Of a stretch of DNA of 64,000 bases, positions 1-12,435 are shown in pieces. The translations under genes were made by a program, and so were the position numbers. Position 1 is the stretch's first letter, and every line of letters begins with the position of its first letter. The stretch is from assembly GCA_949128115.1 (NCBI GenBank), contig OX421961.1:51446171-51510170 (forward strand), read 5' to 3'. The notes beneath the pieces were generated by a model that was given only the letters and a program-made list of their open reading frames with translations, searched no databases and was not told the DNA's origin. This DNA comes from Anaspis maculata (taxonomy: Eukaryota > Arthropoda > Insecta > Coleoptera > Scraptiidae).

Positions 1-210
1 CCGAACATTTATAATTACTGTGCGAACCTTGTGGAACTGTGAAAAACTGTAGGTGTTTTTTTTCTCTCAGAATTGCCAGTATATTATGTCTTAGTATGTG
101 AAAATGACACGTGACTCAATAATTTAAATTGACGCGGCGATAGGAGGGCCCAACTTTCATTATATAAAGTGATTTGTTCTCATGATAAAAAAGGTCTTAG
201 AAGATCAACA

Positions 211-327
211 ATGTCAAAATCGGAAGTATCGTATTCATTATCAGAAGTATCTGATAATGAAACTGATGATTCAGAGGTTTCTACAACTAACAAATGGGAA
301 AAGGGAAAATTGATGGACTTGGGGTTT
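211..327 (+). pseudogene. Acidic N-terminal reading frame at the 5' end of the LINE
   Basis: An ATG at 211 opens a short frame rich in Ser, Glu and Asp (begins MSKSEVSYSL, contains DNETDDSEVS) that stops at 327. It overlaps the endonuclease frame, which can start at 294. The endonuclease frame is one base out of phase with this one, so the two may once have been a single ORF broken by an indel between about 295 and 325. No nucleocapsid-type CCHC knuckles are seen, so this is not a recognisable ORF1. Confidence 0.35.
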
Positions 328-2127
328 TGAATAGAGATGCATTTGTGAGGGCAAAATTTGATATCTCAGTTGCAAACATCAACATAAGAAGTTTGGTAAA
401 TAAATTGCAAGTTATTGAAATTTTCATTGACGAATATCCTAAAACAGAAATTATTTGTTTAACCGAACATTGGTTAGATCGCGAGAAATGTGAACTTATT
501 CATATACCATCATTTAAAGTAGCGGCTCAATTTTCAAGAAAAAAGGGAAAACACGGCGGGACAATGATTTTGTTACGGGATGATATTGCATTCGAAAACA
601 ATGACTTGGGCTTTTCTATTGAGGGTCACTGCGAAATATGTTCTGTGCGTCTTTTAAATTTTGGTAACATGAAAAATGTCTATACAGGGTGGTCCGACTT
701 TTATGTCATTAAATTTAAGGATCGATAGAGAATGAAAAATGAAGGGGACTTACTCCAGAAAACATATTTGAGAAATGCCTAATAACAGAGATACAGCCCT
801 TCAAAGTTGGAAATAAATGATCGCTTTTTTCGCATAACTTTTGAACCGTTCAACCGATTTGATTATAAATAGGACCAAAGGTCCACTGAAATTATCCTCT
901 ATCAAACAATCATAACATGTTCCGTAAAAAAGTTTCAGGGGCTTAGACATTGGGGGGTGACCCTACTTTTCCCTCCTTATTTTTCACCCCCCTAGTTATT
1001 TTTGGAAACTGTTTATAATTTTGACTTCTACGTTCAATTTTGAAGAAAAAATCACTGTTGCAAAATTTTGATTAGAGGCTTCGTTTAGGAGATATTTGGG
1101 TTTGAAACTTTGAGAAACATCCCGAAATCGCCACTTTCAAAGGTCTAAAAATTAAAATCCAAAGAAACTCATGATTTCTCAGCTGAAATAGGTTTTCTAG
1201 AATTTCTAAGTTAATAAACCACCATTTTTTCCAAAACACGGGAAATTTTCAGGAAAAAAACAATTTGGGTTCTGGAAAGTGGCGATTTCGGGATGTTTTC
1301 CAAAGTTTCAAACTCGAATATCTTCTAAACGAAGCCTCTAATCAAAATTTTGCAACAGTGATTTTTTCTTAAAAATTGAACGTAAAATTCAAAATTATGA
1401 ACAGTTTCCAAAAATAACCGGGGGGGGTGAAAAATAAAGGGGAAAGTAGGGTCACCCCCTAATGTCTAAGCCCCTGAAACTTTTTTATGGAACATGTTAT
1501 GATTGTTCGACAAAGAATAATTTCAGTGAACCTTTGGTTCTATTTATAATCAAATCGGTTGAACGGTTCAAAAGTTATGCGGAAAAAACGATTATTTATT
1601 CCCAACTTTGGAGGGCTGTATCTCTGTTATTAGACATTTCTCAAATATGTTTTCTTGAGAAAGTCCCCTTCATTTTTCATTTTCTATTGATCCTTAAATT
1701 TAATGACATAAAACGAGGACCACCCTGTATAGTCTGTTTATACCGGCCTCCAACTGGAGATATCCATTATTTCTTTGAAACACTTTGCAAATTTTTAGAG
1801 GGACTGGGATGTAATAACATAATTATGTGTGGGGATTTCAATATCGATTTTTTATCTGATAGTCGACATAAACGAGAGTTATTAAACCTTTTTTCATTAT
1901 ATAATTTACATATACATATCACGGAACCCACCAGAACAACGGACACATCATCCAAATGTATTGACAACATTATAACAAATTTTACAAATCAAACTAATTT
2001 TGGAGCCACAAACATTCCAGTCGATTTTACAGACCATGACATACAAATATATGGCATGAAATCAAACCAATATATTGATCCTTCAAAATTTTTCAGCAGA
2101 CGTAACCTGACTAATGAAAAAATATAG
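294..2127 (+). pseudogene. LINE apurinic-like endonuclease domain, split by an insertion
   Basis: The first half (294-684) carries the N-terminal endonuclease motifs NINIRSL and a Glu in CLTEHWL. The second half (1730-2127) carries YRPPTGD, the catalytic GDFNID at 1831-1848 and a terminal TDHD at 2029-2040, corresponding to the usual SDH motif. Between them sits the foldback 685-1727. The left half ends with one base of a codon (684) and the right half resumes correctly at 1730, so deleting 685-1729 (element plus one TA copy) gives a continuous frame. A premature TAG at 2125-2127 follows a run of A; the next frame continues downstream, so a one-base indel occurred there. Confidence 0.85.
685..1727. 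mobile_element. Foldback MITE, CAGGGTGG family, TA target duplication (copy 1)
   Basis: The 1,043-bp element begins CAGGGTGGTCC and ends GGACCACCCTG, with TA on both sides. The two halves are near-complete inverted copies of each other (arms about 0.5 kb meeting near position 1206), so the single strand can fold into one long hairpin. No transposase is encoded. TA duplication and CAGGG ends point to mobilisation by a mariner/Tc1-type transposase. A second, end-degraded copy lies at 46751-47640 and single-arm fragments near 50458-50600 and 61000-61200. Confidence 0.93.
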
Positions 2128-2129
2128 AT

Positions 2130-4253
2130 ACATTTAAGCAATTATTATCGAAGGCTAACTGGTCACAATTATACCAGGATGATAATAAGATCCAAGTATT
2201 TTATAACATTTTTAAAAATATATACAATACTTCTTTTCCACTCGTGAATTTCAAAAAACAATCTAGACAAACAAAGGGATGGATCACTCGAGGGATAAAA
2301 ATATCTAGTAAAACAAAACGGGAACTTTTCGAACTATACAAGATTTTTCCAAACTATAAAATTCTAATATATTACAAAAAATACTGTATGGTATTTAACA
2401 AAATCATAAGAGAAGCAAAGAAACTTCATTTACAGAATATTGTTAAAGATTCTACAAATAAAATCAAAACAACTTGGTCATTAATTTCCAAGGAATGTAA
2501 TAAATTTAAAAAAAATGAAAATATATATCTTAAGGAAAACAATCAACGATTAGAAAAACAAGATGTTGCAAACACTTTCAACAAATATTTCTACGAAGTT
2601 CCTCAAAAATTAGTTTCTAAATTAATTCCCATCGACAAAGAAATACAAAATACACTACAAACAAATAACAAATCATCGATATTCTTGAAACCATTTATGG
2701 AAGAAGATATCATTGAAATTATTAATAAACTAAGTAATTCCATGTCTATGGGGGTAGATGAAATACCCACAAAAGCATATAAATTAGGGAAGGAATTTAT
2801 CTCGGAACATTTAACATATATGATAAATCACTATTTTGACAAAGGGGAATTTCCATCAGAATTAAAAATTTCCAAAATTATACCGATTTATAAATCAGGC
2901 GAGAAATGTTCATCACAAAATTACAGACCAGTTAGTTTATTAAATGTTATCTCAAAAATTTTTGAAAACTGTATTAATAAAATTATTGTGGAGTTTTTTG
3001 AATCTAATGATCTCTTTAATGATGAAATTCACGGTTTTAGACAGGGAAGAGGATGTTCTACGGCATTAGAAGAGATACTTAAGACGATTTATAATGCAAT
3101 GAACAAAAATCTATTAGTGGCATGTATCAACTTTGATCTATCAAAAGCATACGATTTAGTAGATCACAAAATTCTTTTAGATAAATTATATAGTTATGGG
3201 ATTAGGGGTAATATTTATAAATTGATAAGTTCATACTTAAGTGACCGACAACAAATAACCGAGGTCAAATGGGTAGAGAATGGGCATCAGAAATTATACG
3301 TATCAGATCTAAGTAAAATTATTAATACAGGTTTGCCACAAGGTGCAATAGTGTCACCAAATTTTTTTAACATTTTCATGAATGACCTACCTAACCACGT
3401 CAAAATTTAAGATTGTAAATCGATCATATATGCAGATGATACAAATTTATGTGTTTGCGGAACAAACGTTGAAGAACTCACTTTAAAAATTAGAACAGCG
3501 ATGACACAAACAATCAACTGGTTTAGGAAAAATAAAATGATAATAAACACGAACAAAACTAAAATTATTGGATCCGGGGTAGCTTTTCCCATTAAAAACG
3601 TTTCATATACAAATACAAATTTTGAAGTAACAGAGAATTGTAAATTTTTAGGAATATTTCTGGACCGAAAACTTTCGTGGATAAACCATATAGAAAATTT
3701 AAAATCTAGATTAGGTTCGGCAATTTTTGTGCTAAAAAAATTAAGATTAACTTTAAATTTAAAAACTTTATTGATGGTTTATCATGCGTATTTTGGATCA
3801 ATAATTCAATATGGAATACAATTTTGGGGAAACAGTTGTCATATCAAAATTATTTTAAAACTCCAAAAAAAGGCAATTCGAGCAATGTTAGGCTTAGTTC
3901 AAAGAGAATCTTGTAGGGAACATTTCAAAGATTTAAACATCATGACGGTAATCTCTTTATATATATTAAATTGCTTGAGTTACATGCATAAACATAAAGG
4001 GGAATTTAGTGTAGGAACTTCTGTCCATAATCATCAAACTAGAAAAAATAACGAAATTAGGGGGGAAATCCCAAAGAATGACATTTTTCTAAGATCTTTT
4101 GTACATCAATCAATAGTATTATATAACAAAATTCCAATCGATATCAGAAATCTCAACTCAAAATTTTTCAATCAAAATTTAAAAACAATGTTAAAATCAA
4201 AAGTATATTATTCAATGGAGGAATATATTAATGACACTTCAAAGTGGGAATAA
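2130..4253 (+). pseudogene. LINE reverse transcriptase with one in-frame stop
   Basis: The frame runs from about 2130 to 4253. It includes the RT fingers motif NYRPVSLLN (near 2920), HGFRQGRGC (near 3030), the catalytic block FDLSKAYDLVDH at 3132-3167, LPQGAIVSP (near 3335) and the catalytic YADD at 3429-3440. The thumb and C-terminal part (3501-4253) has the common LINE motif KNKMIINTNKTK. A TAA at 3408-3410 interrupts the same frame 18 bases before YADD, so the protein cannot be made whole without readthrough. The Tyr in KAYDLVDH replaces the Phe seen in most relatives. No RNase H is visible. Confidence 0.9.
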
Positions 4254-4420
4254 GTAAACTTTTATACAATTACATTTTCTGTTATCATTTTATGACATTT
4301 TATCAATGTATAATTGTTATTGTTTTCTATTATTCTTGTATGTTACCTATATACCTAATTGTTATGTATTCGACTGATTCGACACCAGTAATGGTATATG
4401 ACGAGGTATATGAATAAACA

Positions 4421-4443
4421 TTATCTATCTATCTATCTATCTA
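4421..4443 (+). repeat. TATC microsatellite tail of the LINE
   Basis: Five to six TATC units follow the AATAAA at 4413-4418 and mark the 3' terminus. Simple-repeat tails instead of poly(A) are known for several CR1/L2-type clades. Confidence 0.8.
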
Positions 4444-6633
4444 TGACTATGATTTCAGACAAGTTGGCTTTGGCGATCATTCTCGACCAAAATTTAGGTT
4501 CGAAACATGTTGTATGTTGTTCATAGGGGCGAAATCATTCTGTTGATCATGCAACTACAACCTAGGCAATAAACTACGAGTCGATTTCATCCATTTGCGA
4601 TGATAGTGTTACGTATTTGCGCTGAGTAGACACTTTTACAATTGAGACGAGTACTTCCGTCAATGATGCAGATGTGTCTTTATTCGCGCGTCGGGATCTC
4701 CAGTTTGCTCGAACAATCCAGAATCACCGCGTTCAATCTCGAATGGAGTGGAATCGCATGAGAGCCTCCGCAACTCGTAGCAACAGGTTGAGTAGATAAG
4801 AAACAACTTCGGAAACGCCAGTTCTTTTTTATACGGACATCACATATTTTTGTTCTGGGTTTTCAACAAAATACTCACCTACCTACTTTCTTCTCGTAGA
4901 GCACGCGACTCTACCCTTTTTTCTTCTTTGCTACTTTGAGCAAACAAAAGTCTTGTCACGATAATTTGAAAGTTACCGACAAACTTTCAGTCGGCTCCGC
5001 GGTTTCACCAAAGAATTTGGCTCGCGCGGGTACAAGTTTGCCCATAGTAAAAACATGTCCAAACTTTCAAAAGTCGCACAGTATAATAATTTCACATAAA
5101 TTTAGTTCTGAGATGATGACATCATAAAGCCCGAGCCTCGCAAATTCTCCCGAGATACTTTCCTTGCGGAATCTTGGAAAGCCCGCGCAAAGATCAAGTA
5201 GAAAAAACTGGAAATTTCCGCTCGCCTCAAGTTTACCTAAGTATTGCATTGTTGTTTCTAATTTGATTATTTTCCTCGTGTTCCAAGCATCAAACGGCCC
5301 TGCAGAAACTTCTGAAAAGCGGCGTGCCCGCACCCCTTCCCGTCAACCGATGAATTCCATTCTTCCCTTTCCTCGTTACTGGATCACAACAAACCATAAT
5401 GCTGAGGTGACTCGACCGTTTGCAAAATCGTTCTTTTGGCCCATACAAAAATATGAAAATAATGCATCTGGCATGAAAAACTGTTATTCAGTGTTCACAT
5501 CTCTTCTCTAACCTTGACACTGAAATACTACTTTTAAATGTATGGAAACATTGGAAACTGCATCTGTATTTTGCAAAGAAATGTCGTGGCGATGAAAAAA
5601 TCCGAAGTGTCCCTAGCTCGTCGTGCTTTCATAGACCGTTTTCACGTCTTCGGGTTTCGGGATCACTGCGCTTGCTTGCCAGAACATCTTCCATAACTAA
5701 ACCAGCAATCAATCAAACTCACAATTGATGTTGGGCTTAGGCAAAGGGTGAAAGGAAATGCGTTTGACATTAATCTAAGTTGTCCCAACTCGCAACCCAA
5801 CTGATGTGCTTTTCCAATCTGCTCGTGCCTGTCTTTGAGCGTCGCGAAATTAGTTACTGTAATATGAACGCAAGCTTTTACAATTAAAATCTAATGGCAT
5901 TGTTTGACATTTGCGGATCCAACCGCGGATTCCACCAAAGCTGTTCAACACTGTAGTTCAACACACTGCTGTGAAATCTCATTTTTTCCATTACTTACTA
6001 GACGCAGAACCAGAACCTACACATTATCGACCGATTACGATCGAAATTCGCGGCATTATTGGCCAAGGTGAAAATGACAATTATTTTTTGCCCTTTAACC
6101 ATGGACCTAAATTTAAAATGAACTGCTAATCGCGGTACGAGGCATAACAGTAGTAAATGACGCCATAGAGGTGCTATACCATGTTCGTTATCATAACAGA
6201 AGTTCTCAAAATATTATGAAAAATAAGAAAGTTCCATCAGAATTTTTTGTATACTATTGATATTTATCGATGTAATACTTTTCACAAATAAAAGATTCCG
6301 TTAGCAATACTCAATATGTTTTTTACTTTGGAAGTAGCCATCAGGTTTGTTTCGCTTCGGAGACCTCAGCGTAAGTTGAAACGGTCTTGAAGATTTGAGA
6401 CAGTTTAAGAGTCGCCGTCTGCCATTTCAGCTCCGACAGGTTGCTTCCAAATCACCGCAATCGCGATCTGTCTGCTTTTCACCAAAAAAAAACAAACATT
6501 TTGATAATTTGTACTTCGCAGTTTTTGAGTTTGTGTCAAATTCGAATTTGGTGTATTTATACTCGGACCTTGAGAGTGTTTCTTCTCATAAGTAAGTGTG
6601 CCAGTCAATCAATTATCGACTCTGATCCTACTA
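4444..6633. other. Non-coding stretch, no recognised gene
   Basis: No supported gene is seen. Open frames such as 5164-5511 (plus) have no recognisable domain, no splice context and low-complexity composition. Sequence complexity is ordinary and no clear inverted repeat was found by eye. Confidence 0.5.
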
Positions 6634-7208
6634 ACGTATGGTCCGAAAGTTTTGGGAATTTTTTTAAAAGCTAATAAATTTTTTGGGTAGTTTTAATTTT
6701 GTAACTCAATATTGCAGAAACTAGCATTATCTTTAACAATTTCAAATTCATATACAACATATTGAAGATCGGCCGTTATCTTTGATGGCTCTCAGTTTTC
6801 TTCTGCCATGTTCGATCATTCTCTGGACAACAGCAGGATCAATTTCTCGGAGCTCCTGCCTCCCAATGTACCGCAAGCTCGTCCAATAAAAGATTTTTGG
6901 TGAGTATTGAGCAGGATAGTATACGACAAGGGATGTGAAGCTGCAAATGAAAACCAATTACGGCGTCACATTTTTCAATAACATTAGAGAATTTCGCATT
7001 TGAGAAATTGATACAGAAAATTATGGAACATGGCAGAAGAAAATAGAGATCCATCGAAGATAATGGTCCATTTTCAATATGTTGAATATGAATTTGTTAT
7101 TGTTATATTATATGATGTTAATTTTTGCAATATCAAGTTCGAAAATAAAGACTATTCAGAAAAAGTTATCAGCTTTAAACAATTTCCCAAAACTTACGGA
7201 TCATACGT
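6634..7208. mobile_element. Foldback MITE, ACGTATG ends, TA flanked
   Basis: A 575-bp palindrome. The left end reads ACGTATGGTCCG and the right end CGGATCATACGT, with TA at 6632-6633 and 7209-7210. The arms (for example TTCTTCTGCCATGTT near 6800 against AACATGGCAGAAGAA near 7030) meet near 6920. No coding capacity; the small frames inside are arm artefacts. Confidence 0.85.
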
Positions 7209-9457
7209 TATTTCATTGTAGAATACCAAAAATCCATTTGCAAGCCATTGGAAAGGGCAAGTAAGAGGTCGAGCTTCCAACAGCAATTGAATCGAATTTC
7301 TGTGCTCAACACACTCTAGTTAACGATTTTTGGCACGGAACAGTATCTCTTTTATCGAATTACCGAAACTTATGAACATATATTATGTAGATGGTAAATG
7401 CTGTAAGCGAACGTAAGGAAACGGCCCTGCCTCTGCAGCAATAGCAAAAATGTCATTTTGACAACCTAACATAAACTTCACACTCATACCATGCCGCCAT
7501 CGGAGAAAAGCTCATATTTCAGGACGGTCAGTGGTCAGTATTAATTGTGCAAAATGAAAGTCCCTAGTGAAAACGAACATATCGGCCTTCCACTGGAGTC
7601 ATGGCAATATACGGTATTATAAGTCCAGTTTGAGTACAAGTCCATGCCTTTAACGAATGAGAACTGTCAGCAATGACAGCTGTCGCTCAAGTGTTGAGTG
7701 TTGGATTTTCTAGATAACTAATGGCGTTTTCGACTGGCTATAGAACCGAGCCGATTCCATTCCGACTGAGCATGCGCAGTTCATCAGAGCAACTTTTCGG
7801 CATGTTCGGCTGGAAGTGGCATTGCTCCCGTGCTACTTTTTGCTGTGTTCGACTGGGAATATGTAGATATTTTCTTAGACTTTTTGTAATTGGATCTTTT
7901 GTCCGCCACTCTGTTTTCTCCTGTTTTCTGCAACAGTGCAACACTATTGAATGAAACGGTAGCACAGCGAGAGATTTTTTTCATTAGTTTTTATCATGTA
8001 GGTGTCATTTTTCAATTAAAATTTCACGTGAATCTACTTTAGGTAGGTAGTTAGTTATATCTCTCAAATTATTGAAGGAATAAAAGTATGAGGAACTGTT
8101 CAGAAATATATAAGTGATGTACAGGTTTGGTAGATATTTATTATTGATCCAAATCCAACAATAAAGTTGGTATAAAATTTTCAAACTTACAGAGGCAGAC
8201 ATCTTGGATTCATGATTCATGCATAGACCAGGAATGATAAATCCGGCAAAATACATCATAAGACATGATTGCATAGAACAGACAAAATATATTTAGGTCG
8301 GATATTTCAATTTTACATGCAAAGTTTTTCCTCCTATTCAAGTATTCAATCTATTGTCCAAAAACGGTTCCAAAACAGTTTCGCGGCGGATATCTTTTGA
8401 ACGATGTAAGATACCACCAATAGTGTAAGGAGCTTTTTTAGTCGCTGTTCAATGATGAACAACATGTGCATAGCTAGTGACACGTAGGAGCTCCCTAAAG
8501 AAAATCACGATGTATTATTCCCCTGAGTGTTTTAAATGGGCGCCATTTTGGATTTTTGACAGCTCACAGGTGAACATCATGAATTTCACATAGAACAGCT
8601 GCTACAGCATCATCACCGAGTACAGATTGAAGCTATTTCACATTATTATTTCACTTCTATTTTCGAAAATTTGTAGGATTTTTCTCGCTTGCCTGACTTC
8701 TGGGCCCATAGGTAGACCATATGGATGAACAGTGTACCCAATCGTTTTTGTTTTATTTCATACGTTTTCAGCGACCCTGAAAACCTAAGAATCGATACCC
8801 AACATAAGGGGTAATTGACCTTTGTAATTTTGACCTTCAGCTCTAGTTTTGAAAGATGACGACTTAACTCGACTTCCGGTGACCGCACAAGAGTTTTGAC
8901 ATTGTCATTGTATCGAGGAGGTCTGAGTTATATAGTTTTGACACCAAACACGCCTCAGCAGGTTTGGATGAAAAAGTTTGGTATTTTTTTATAGTATTCC
9001 CTCCCCCTCCCCAAACCTCGGGTCCTAAGGGATGAATTTTTAGGAACTGCGGATCAAATTTTTCTAATGGGTTGAGACAACAAATATGCAAAGTGGCTTG
9101 CTTGTATCATCAAATGCCACTTTTTTATAATAATCCTGGTGTACCGCTTGCACTATTAAAGTCATAAATCATCATTTTTAAAATTGATATTCTAGGGTCA
9201 TTTTTCTAATAGCTGTTGGTACAATTGCAGAATGATTTCTGACGTTTTATGGCGCCAAGGTTTAGGAGTGATTATTTATGCCATTTTCTGTGTTTCGTCG
9301 TCATACAAGACACTAGAGCTCAGTGATTTCGGGATTTTTGGGGGATGGCCCTTCTGATTGGGGAGGGGAGGGCGGTTTTAAGCAAAAAAATTCAAACATA
9401 GGACGCGATTTTTCAAATCGACATTTGACACACAAAAATCTGCATCTTGTAGGTATA
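7209..9457. other. Non-coding stretch with an old repeat fragment
   Basis: No gene recognised. The part 8640-9110 contains a diverged copy of a module also seen near 56015 and 56160 (core TCAGCGACCC followed by a run of A and a GAATCGAT-like word), so it is probably an old single-arm remnant of that foldback family. A GCGCCATTTTGGATTTT word occurs near 8530. Confidence 0.45.
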
Positions 9458-11151
9458 CAAGGGTGGTGAAAATTTCGATGCTCACCATTGGTATCTTGGA
9501 AACGGTAAGAGATACGAGGTCGGTTAAATTAGAAAAAAGTTGCGCATTTTTGTGGCGATTGACAATCTGAAAAGAAACTTTGAATATTTTGATTGGTTTA
9601 CGATTTATCACGAAAAAACTGAAAATTTTGATTTCAGATTTTTTTTTTATCTTTCCAACCATTCAAGCTATTTCAATCAAACTTGGTAGTTTTATGTTTT
9701 TGATCACTCCGAGTCGATCAACGTTGGCAGAAATTTTCCAGGTTTTCTAGATGTCAAATTATGATAGTCAACTTTAGTTTTTCTCATGGCCGCCATATTG
9801 GATTTTTGCACTAATAGATAGAGAAAAAAATTAGCTGTCTGAATTAGTAACCAACATGTTTTTTTTTATGACATTTTTAGCGTCAAATTCAAAAATTTCC
9901 ATAAATCATTGACAAAATCGGGGATTCTTTGAAAAACAATTGAAATATTATCAATTTCCCAGGCCTTCCAGATGTCAAATTATGATAGTCAACTTTTGTT
10001 TTTCTTATGGCCGCCATATTGGATTTTTGCACTAATAGATAGAGAAAAAAATTAGCTTTCTGAATTAGTAACCAACATGTTTTTTTATGACATTATTAGC
10101 GTAAAATTTTGAAATTTTCATAAATTATTGACAAAATCGGGAATGCTTTAAAAAACAATTGAAATATTATCAATAGCAACAACAAAAAAAAAAGACAGAT
10201 TGTATTCAATTGACGTATCTAAGGGCTCGATACCAAGTTGCAGGCGCGAAGTTTGGTACGGCGTAACTCGCCAAATACAGCGCGGTCTGATTGGTTGGTA
10301 TCCGCCGTTGCTATGGTAACGGCACTTACGGCGGTCTCAGCCCCAACTTGGTATCGAGCCGTAACTTCTTAATCGTGTTTTGTGCTTGTTTGTACCGAGA
10401 GCTCATAAATTAAATTAGTCAAGGGTGCCTGTGAATTCAAAAACGTCTGTCGAAACTAGGGTAATCCTTACTCCTTTTCTAATAAATTTGTCAAACTTTA
10501 ACAAGAATGATGCTAGTTCCGACAGACGTCTTTGAACTCACAGACACCCTTGACCCATTCATTTCATGAACTACCGGTACAAACAAGCACAAAACACGAT
10601 TACGAAGTTAGATACGTCGATTGCATACCATCTGTCACTTTTTTGTTGTTGCTATTGATAATCTTTCAATTGTTTTTCAAAGCATTCCCGATTTTGTCAA
10701 TAATTTACGAAAATTTCAAAATTTGACGCTTAAAATGTCATAAAAAAACATGTTGGTTACTAATTCGGAAAGCTAATTTTGTTGTAATCTATTGGTGCAA
10801 GAATCCAATATGGCGGCCATAAGAAAAACAAAAGTTGACTATCATAATTTGACATCTAGAAGGCCTGGAAAATTTCTGCCAACGTTGATCGACTTGGAGT
10901 GATCAAAAACATAAGACTACCAAGTTTGATTGAAATAGCTTGAATGGTTGATGGAATGATAAAAAATAATTTCTGAAATCAAAATTTTCAGTTTTTTCGT
11001 GATAAATCGTAAACCAATTAAAATATTCAAAGTTTCTTTTCAGATTGTCAATCGCTACAAAAATGTGCAACTTTTTTCTAATTTAACCGACCTCGTATCT
11101 CTTACCGTTTCCAAGATACCAATGGTGAGCATCGAAATTTTCACCACCCTG
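9458..11151. mobile_element. Foldback element, 1.7 kb, with shared subterminal block
   Basis: The ends are CAAGGGTGGTGAAAA (left) and TTTTCACCACCCTG (right) with TA on both sides. The arms are inverted copies; the centre lies near 10480. The subterminal block with GATACGAGGTCGGTTAAA (9511 on) recurs inverted at about 11060-11105 and in two other foldbacks at 30835 and 36298. The left arm carries a roughly 225-bp tandem duplication (about 9737-9955 and 9960-10175), present once in the right arm (about 10650-10880), so it arose after the palindrome. A small MITE is inserted at 10223-10361. No transposase. Confidence 0.9.
10223..10361. mobile_element. Short MITE, PIF/Harbinger-like, TAA duplication
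   Basis: A 139-bp element with inverted ends GGCTCGATACCAAGTTG and CAACTTGGTATCGAGCC, flanked by TAA at 10220-10222 and 10362-10364. The equivalent site in the opposite arm of the host foldback (about 10600) has an empty TAA site, which confirms insertion. A 3-bp TAA duplication is typical of PIF/Harbinger elements; the family assignment rests on that alone. Confidence 0.75.
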
Positions 11152-11369
11152 TATGCCTCGTGCCTTGGTGATAAATGGCAGAAGTACCAACTTGAAACTC
11201 ATTCCAATGATTATTGCAGTATGATCTTATTTATTTGTAATTTTATTAAAAGCAGCACGAAAAACGATGTATGGCTACTCGCGCTGAAAACGGCATAGCA
11301 ATAGCATCTCTCTCTTCACGTTCGTTATGCTATGCCCGGTTTTCGGCGCTAGTAACATAAAATACTATA

Positions 11370-12253
11370 GGGACAAGCAAATTCAGACGATTTTTGAATT
11401 CATCATAACTTTTGATTGCCATCAGCGATTTCATATCGGTTTCAGTGTTCGAGAGCTCAATCTTTCGTTCTTATATGTCTTGATCACGTCGAATACGAAC
11501 AATGTTTTATGAAGTTTCTACAGCGTGATTAATGGAACCCTAAATGGAACAGTGTAAAATTGCCAAAAGTTCAGTGCGAGCGCGATTTTCCCAAAAAAAA
11601 ATTATGCATTTCAATAGCACAGTTATGAAGACTGGTATTTCAACTTCAGTAGCGTTTTTAAATTTTGAAAATCGACGGGTAATTTCCAAAGATATTGATA
11701 ATTTTGTGCCGCCATGTTGAACTTCCAAGAAATTGATATCCGATTCCATTGAAACTTGGATTACATTACACTCATATCTGGTTTCAGTTATTGGAATTTC
11801 AAGGTCAAATGTCTTTCTCGGTCACTTTCAAGCCGCCACAATTAACTTTTATGTAAATGATTCGATTCTAGTGTGTTTCAAGTTTCATTCAAATTCTTCT
11901 TCTTTCTCGGAAGTTCAACATGGCGGCACAAAATGAGCAATATCTTTGGCAATTCATCTTCGATTTTCAAAATTTAAATACGTTACTGAAGCTGAAACAC
12001 CGATCTTCAAACTGTGCTATTGGAATGCATGAAATATTTTTTTTGGGAAATCGCTCTCATAGTGAACTTTTGGCAATTTTACACTGTTCCATTGATCACC
12101 CTGTAGCAACCTTATGAAACACTGTTCGTATTTGACGTGATCAAGGGATGAAAACGAAAGATTGGGCTATCGAAAACTGAAGACCGATATGAAATCGCTT
12201 ACGGGAATCAGAAGTTATGATGATTTTAGGAATCTTCTGAATTTGCTTGTCCC
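11370..12253. mobile_element. Foldback element split by a second foldback
   Basis: The outer arms 11370-11519 and 12105-12253 are inverted copies beginning GGGACAAGCAAATTCAGA and ending TCTGAATTTGCTTGTCCC. The centre is occupied by the inner element 11521-12103. TA is present only on the left flank, so the right boundary is uncertain by a few bases. Confidence 0.75.
11521..12103. mobile_element. Nested foldback MITE, TA flanked
   Basis: The 583-bp inner element has ends CAGCGTGATTAATGG and CCATTGATCACCCTG, with TA on each side. Its arms are inverted (GCCGCCATGTTGA at 11708 against TCAACATGGCGGC at 11915). It sits in the middle of the 11370-12253 foldback and is therefore younger than it. Confidence 0.82.
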
Positions 12254-12429
12254 CTTGATTCTTTTGATGTGTGTAGATTAGGCGAGAGATTAGGTTAGTA
12301 AGAAGTGATGCAAGATTGCAAGAGGGAAGCACTGCTGCACCCTGCACCAGTGAAGTAAGTCATGAACGCAATAAAACTGATGTTGTCTGTTGTCACGCAT
12401 TAGAGAAAGTCGAGGAAATAGCAGAATCC

Positions 12430-12435
12430 ACTCAC
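12430..12435 (-). promoter_or_regulatory. Splice donor of the Sidestep-like exon
   Basis: Minus-strand GTGAGT immediately after the first base of the Gly codon (phase 1). It matches the consensus donor and ends the Ig domain exactly after its last strand. Confidence 0.85.

Larger units (their letters stand above)
211..4443 (+). mobile_element. Non-LTR retrotransposon (CR1/L2/Jockey-like), broken and interrupted
   Basis: This is a LINE-type retrotransposon with an apurinic-endonuclease domain followed by a reverse transcriptase. The coding sequence is in several pieces (about 211-684, 1730-2127, 2130-3407, 3411-4253). An AATAAA at 4413-4418 is followed directly by a TATC microsatellite (4421-4443), which I take as the 3' end. 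Damage seen: a frame change near 295-330, a 1,043-bp foldback inserted in the endonuclease domain, a one-base frame change in an A run near 2115-2127, and an in-frame TAA at 3408-3410. The RT sequence style fits CR1/L2/Daphne/Jockey relatives, but the clade is not certain. The 5' end and any target-site duplication could not be fixed. Confidence 0.88.

Noticed and set aside
5164..5511. 115-codon plus-strand frame
   Set aside because: No domain or splice evidence; overlapping frames on the other strand are similarly open.
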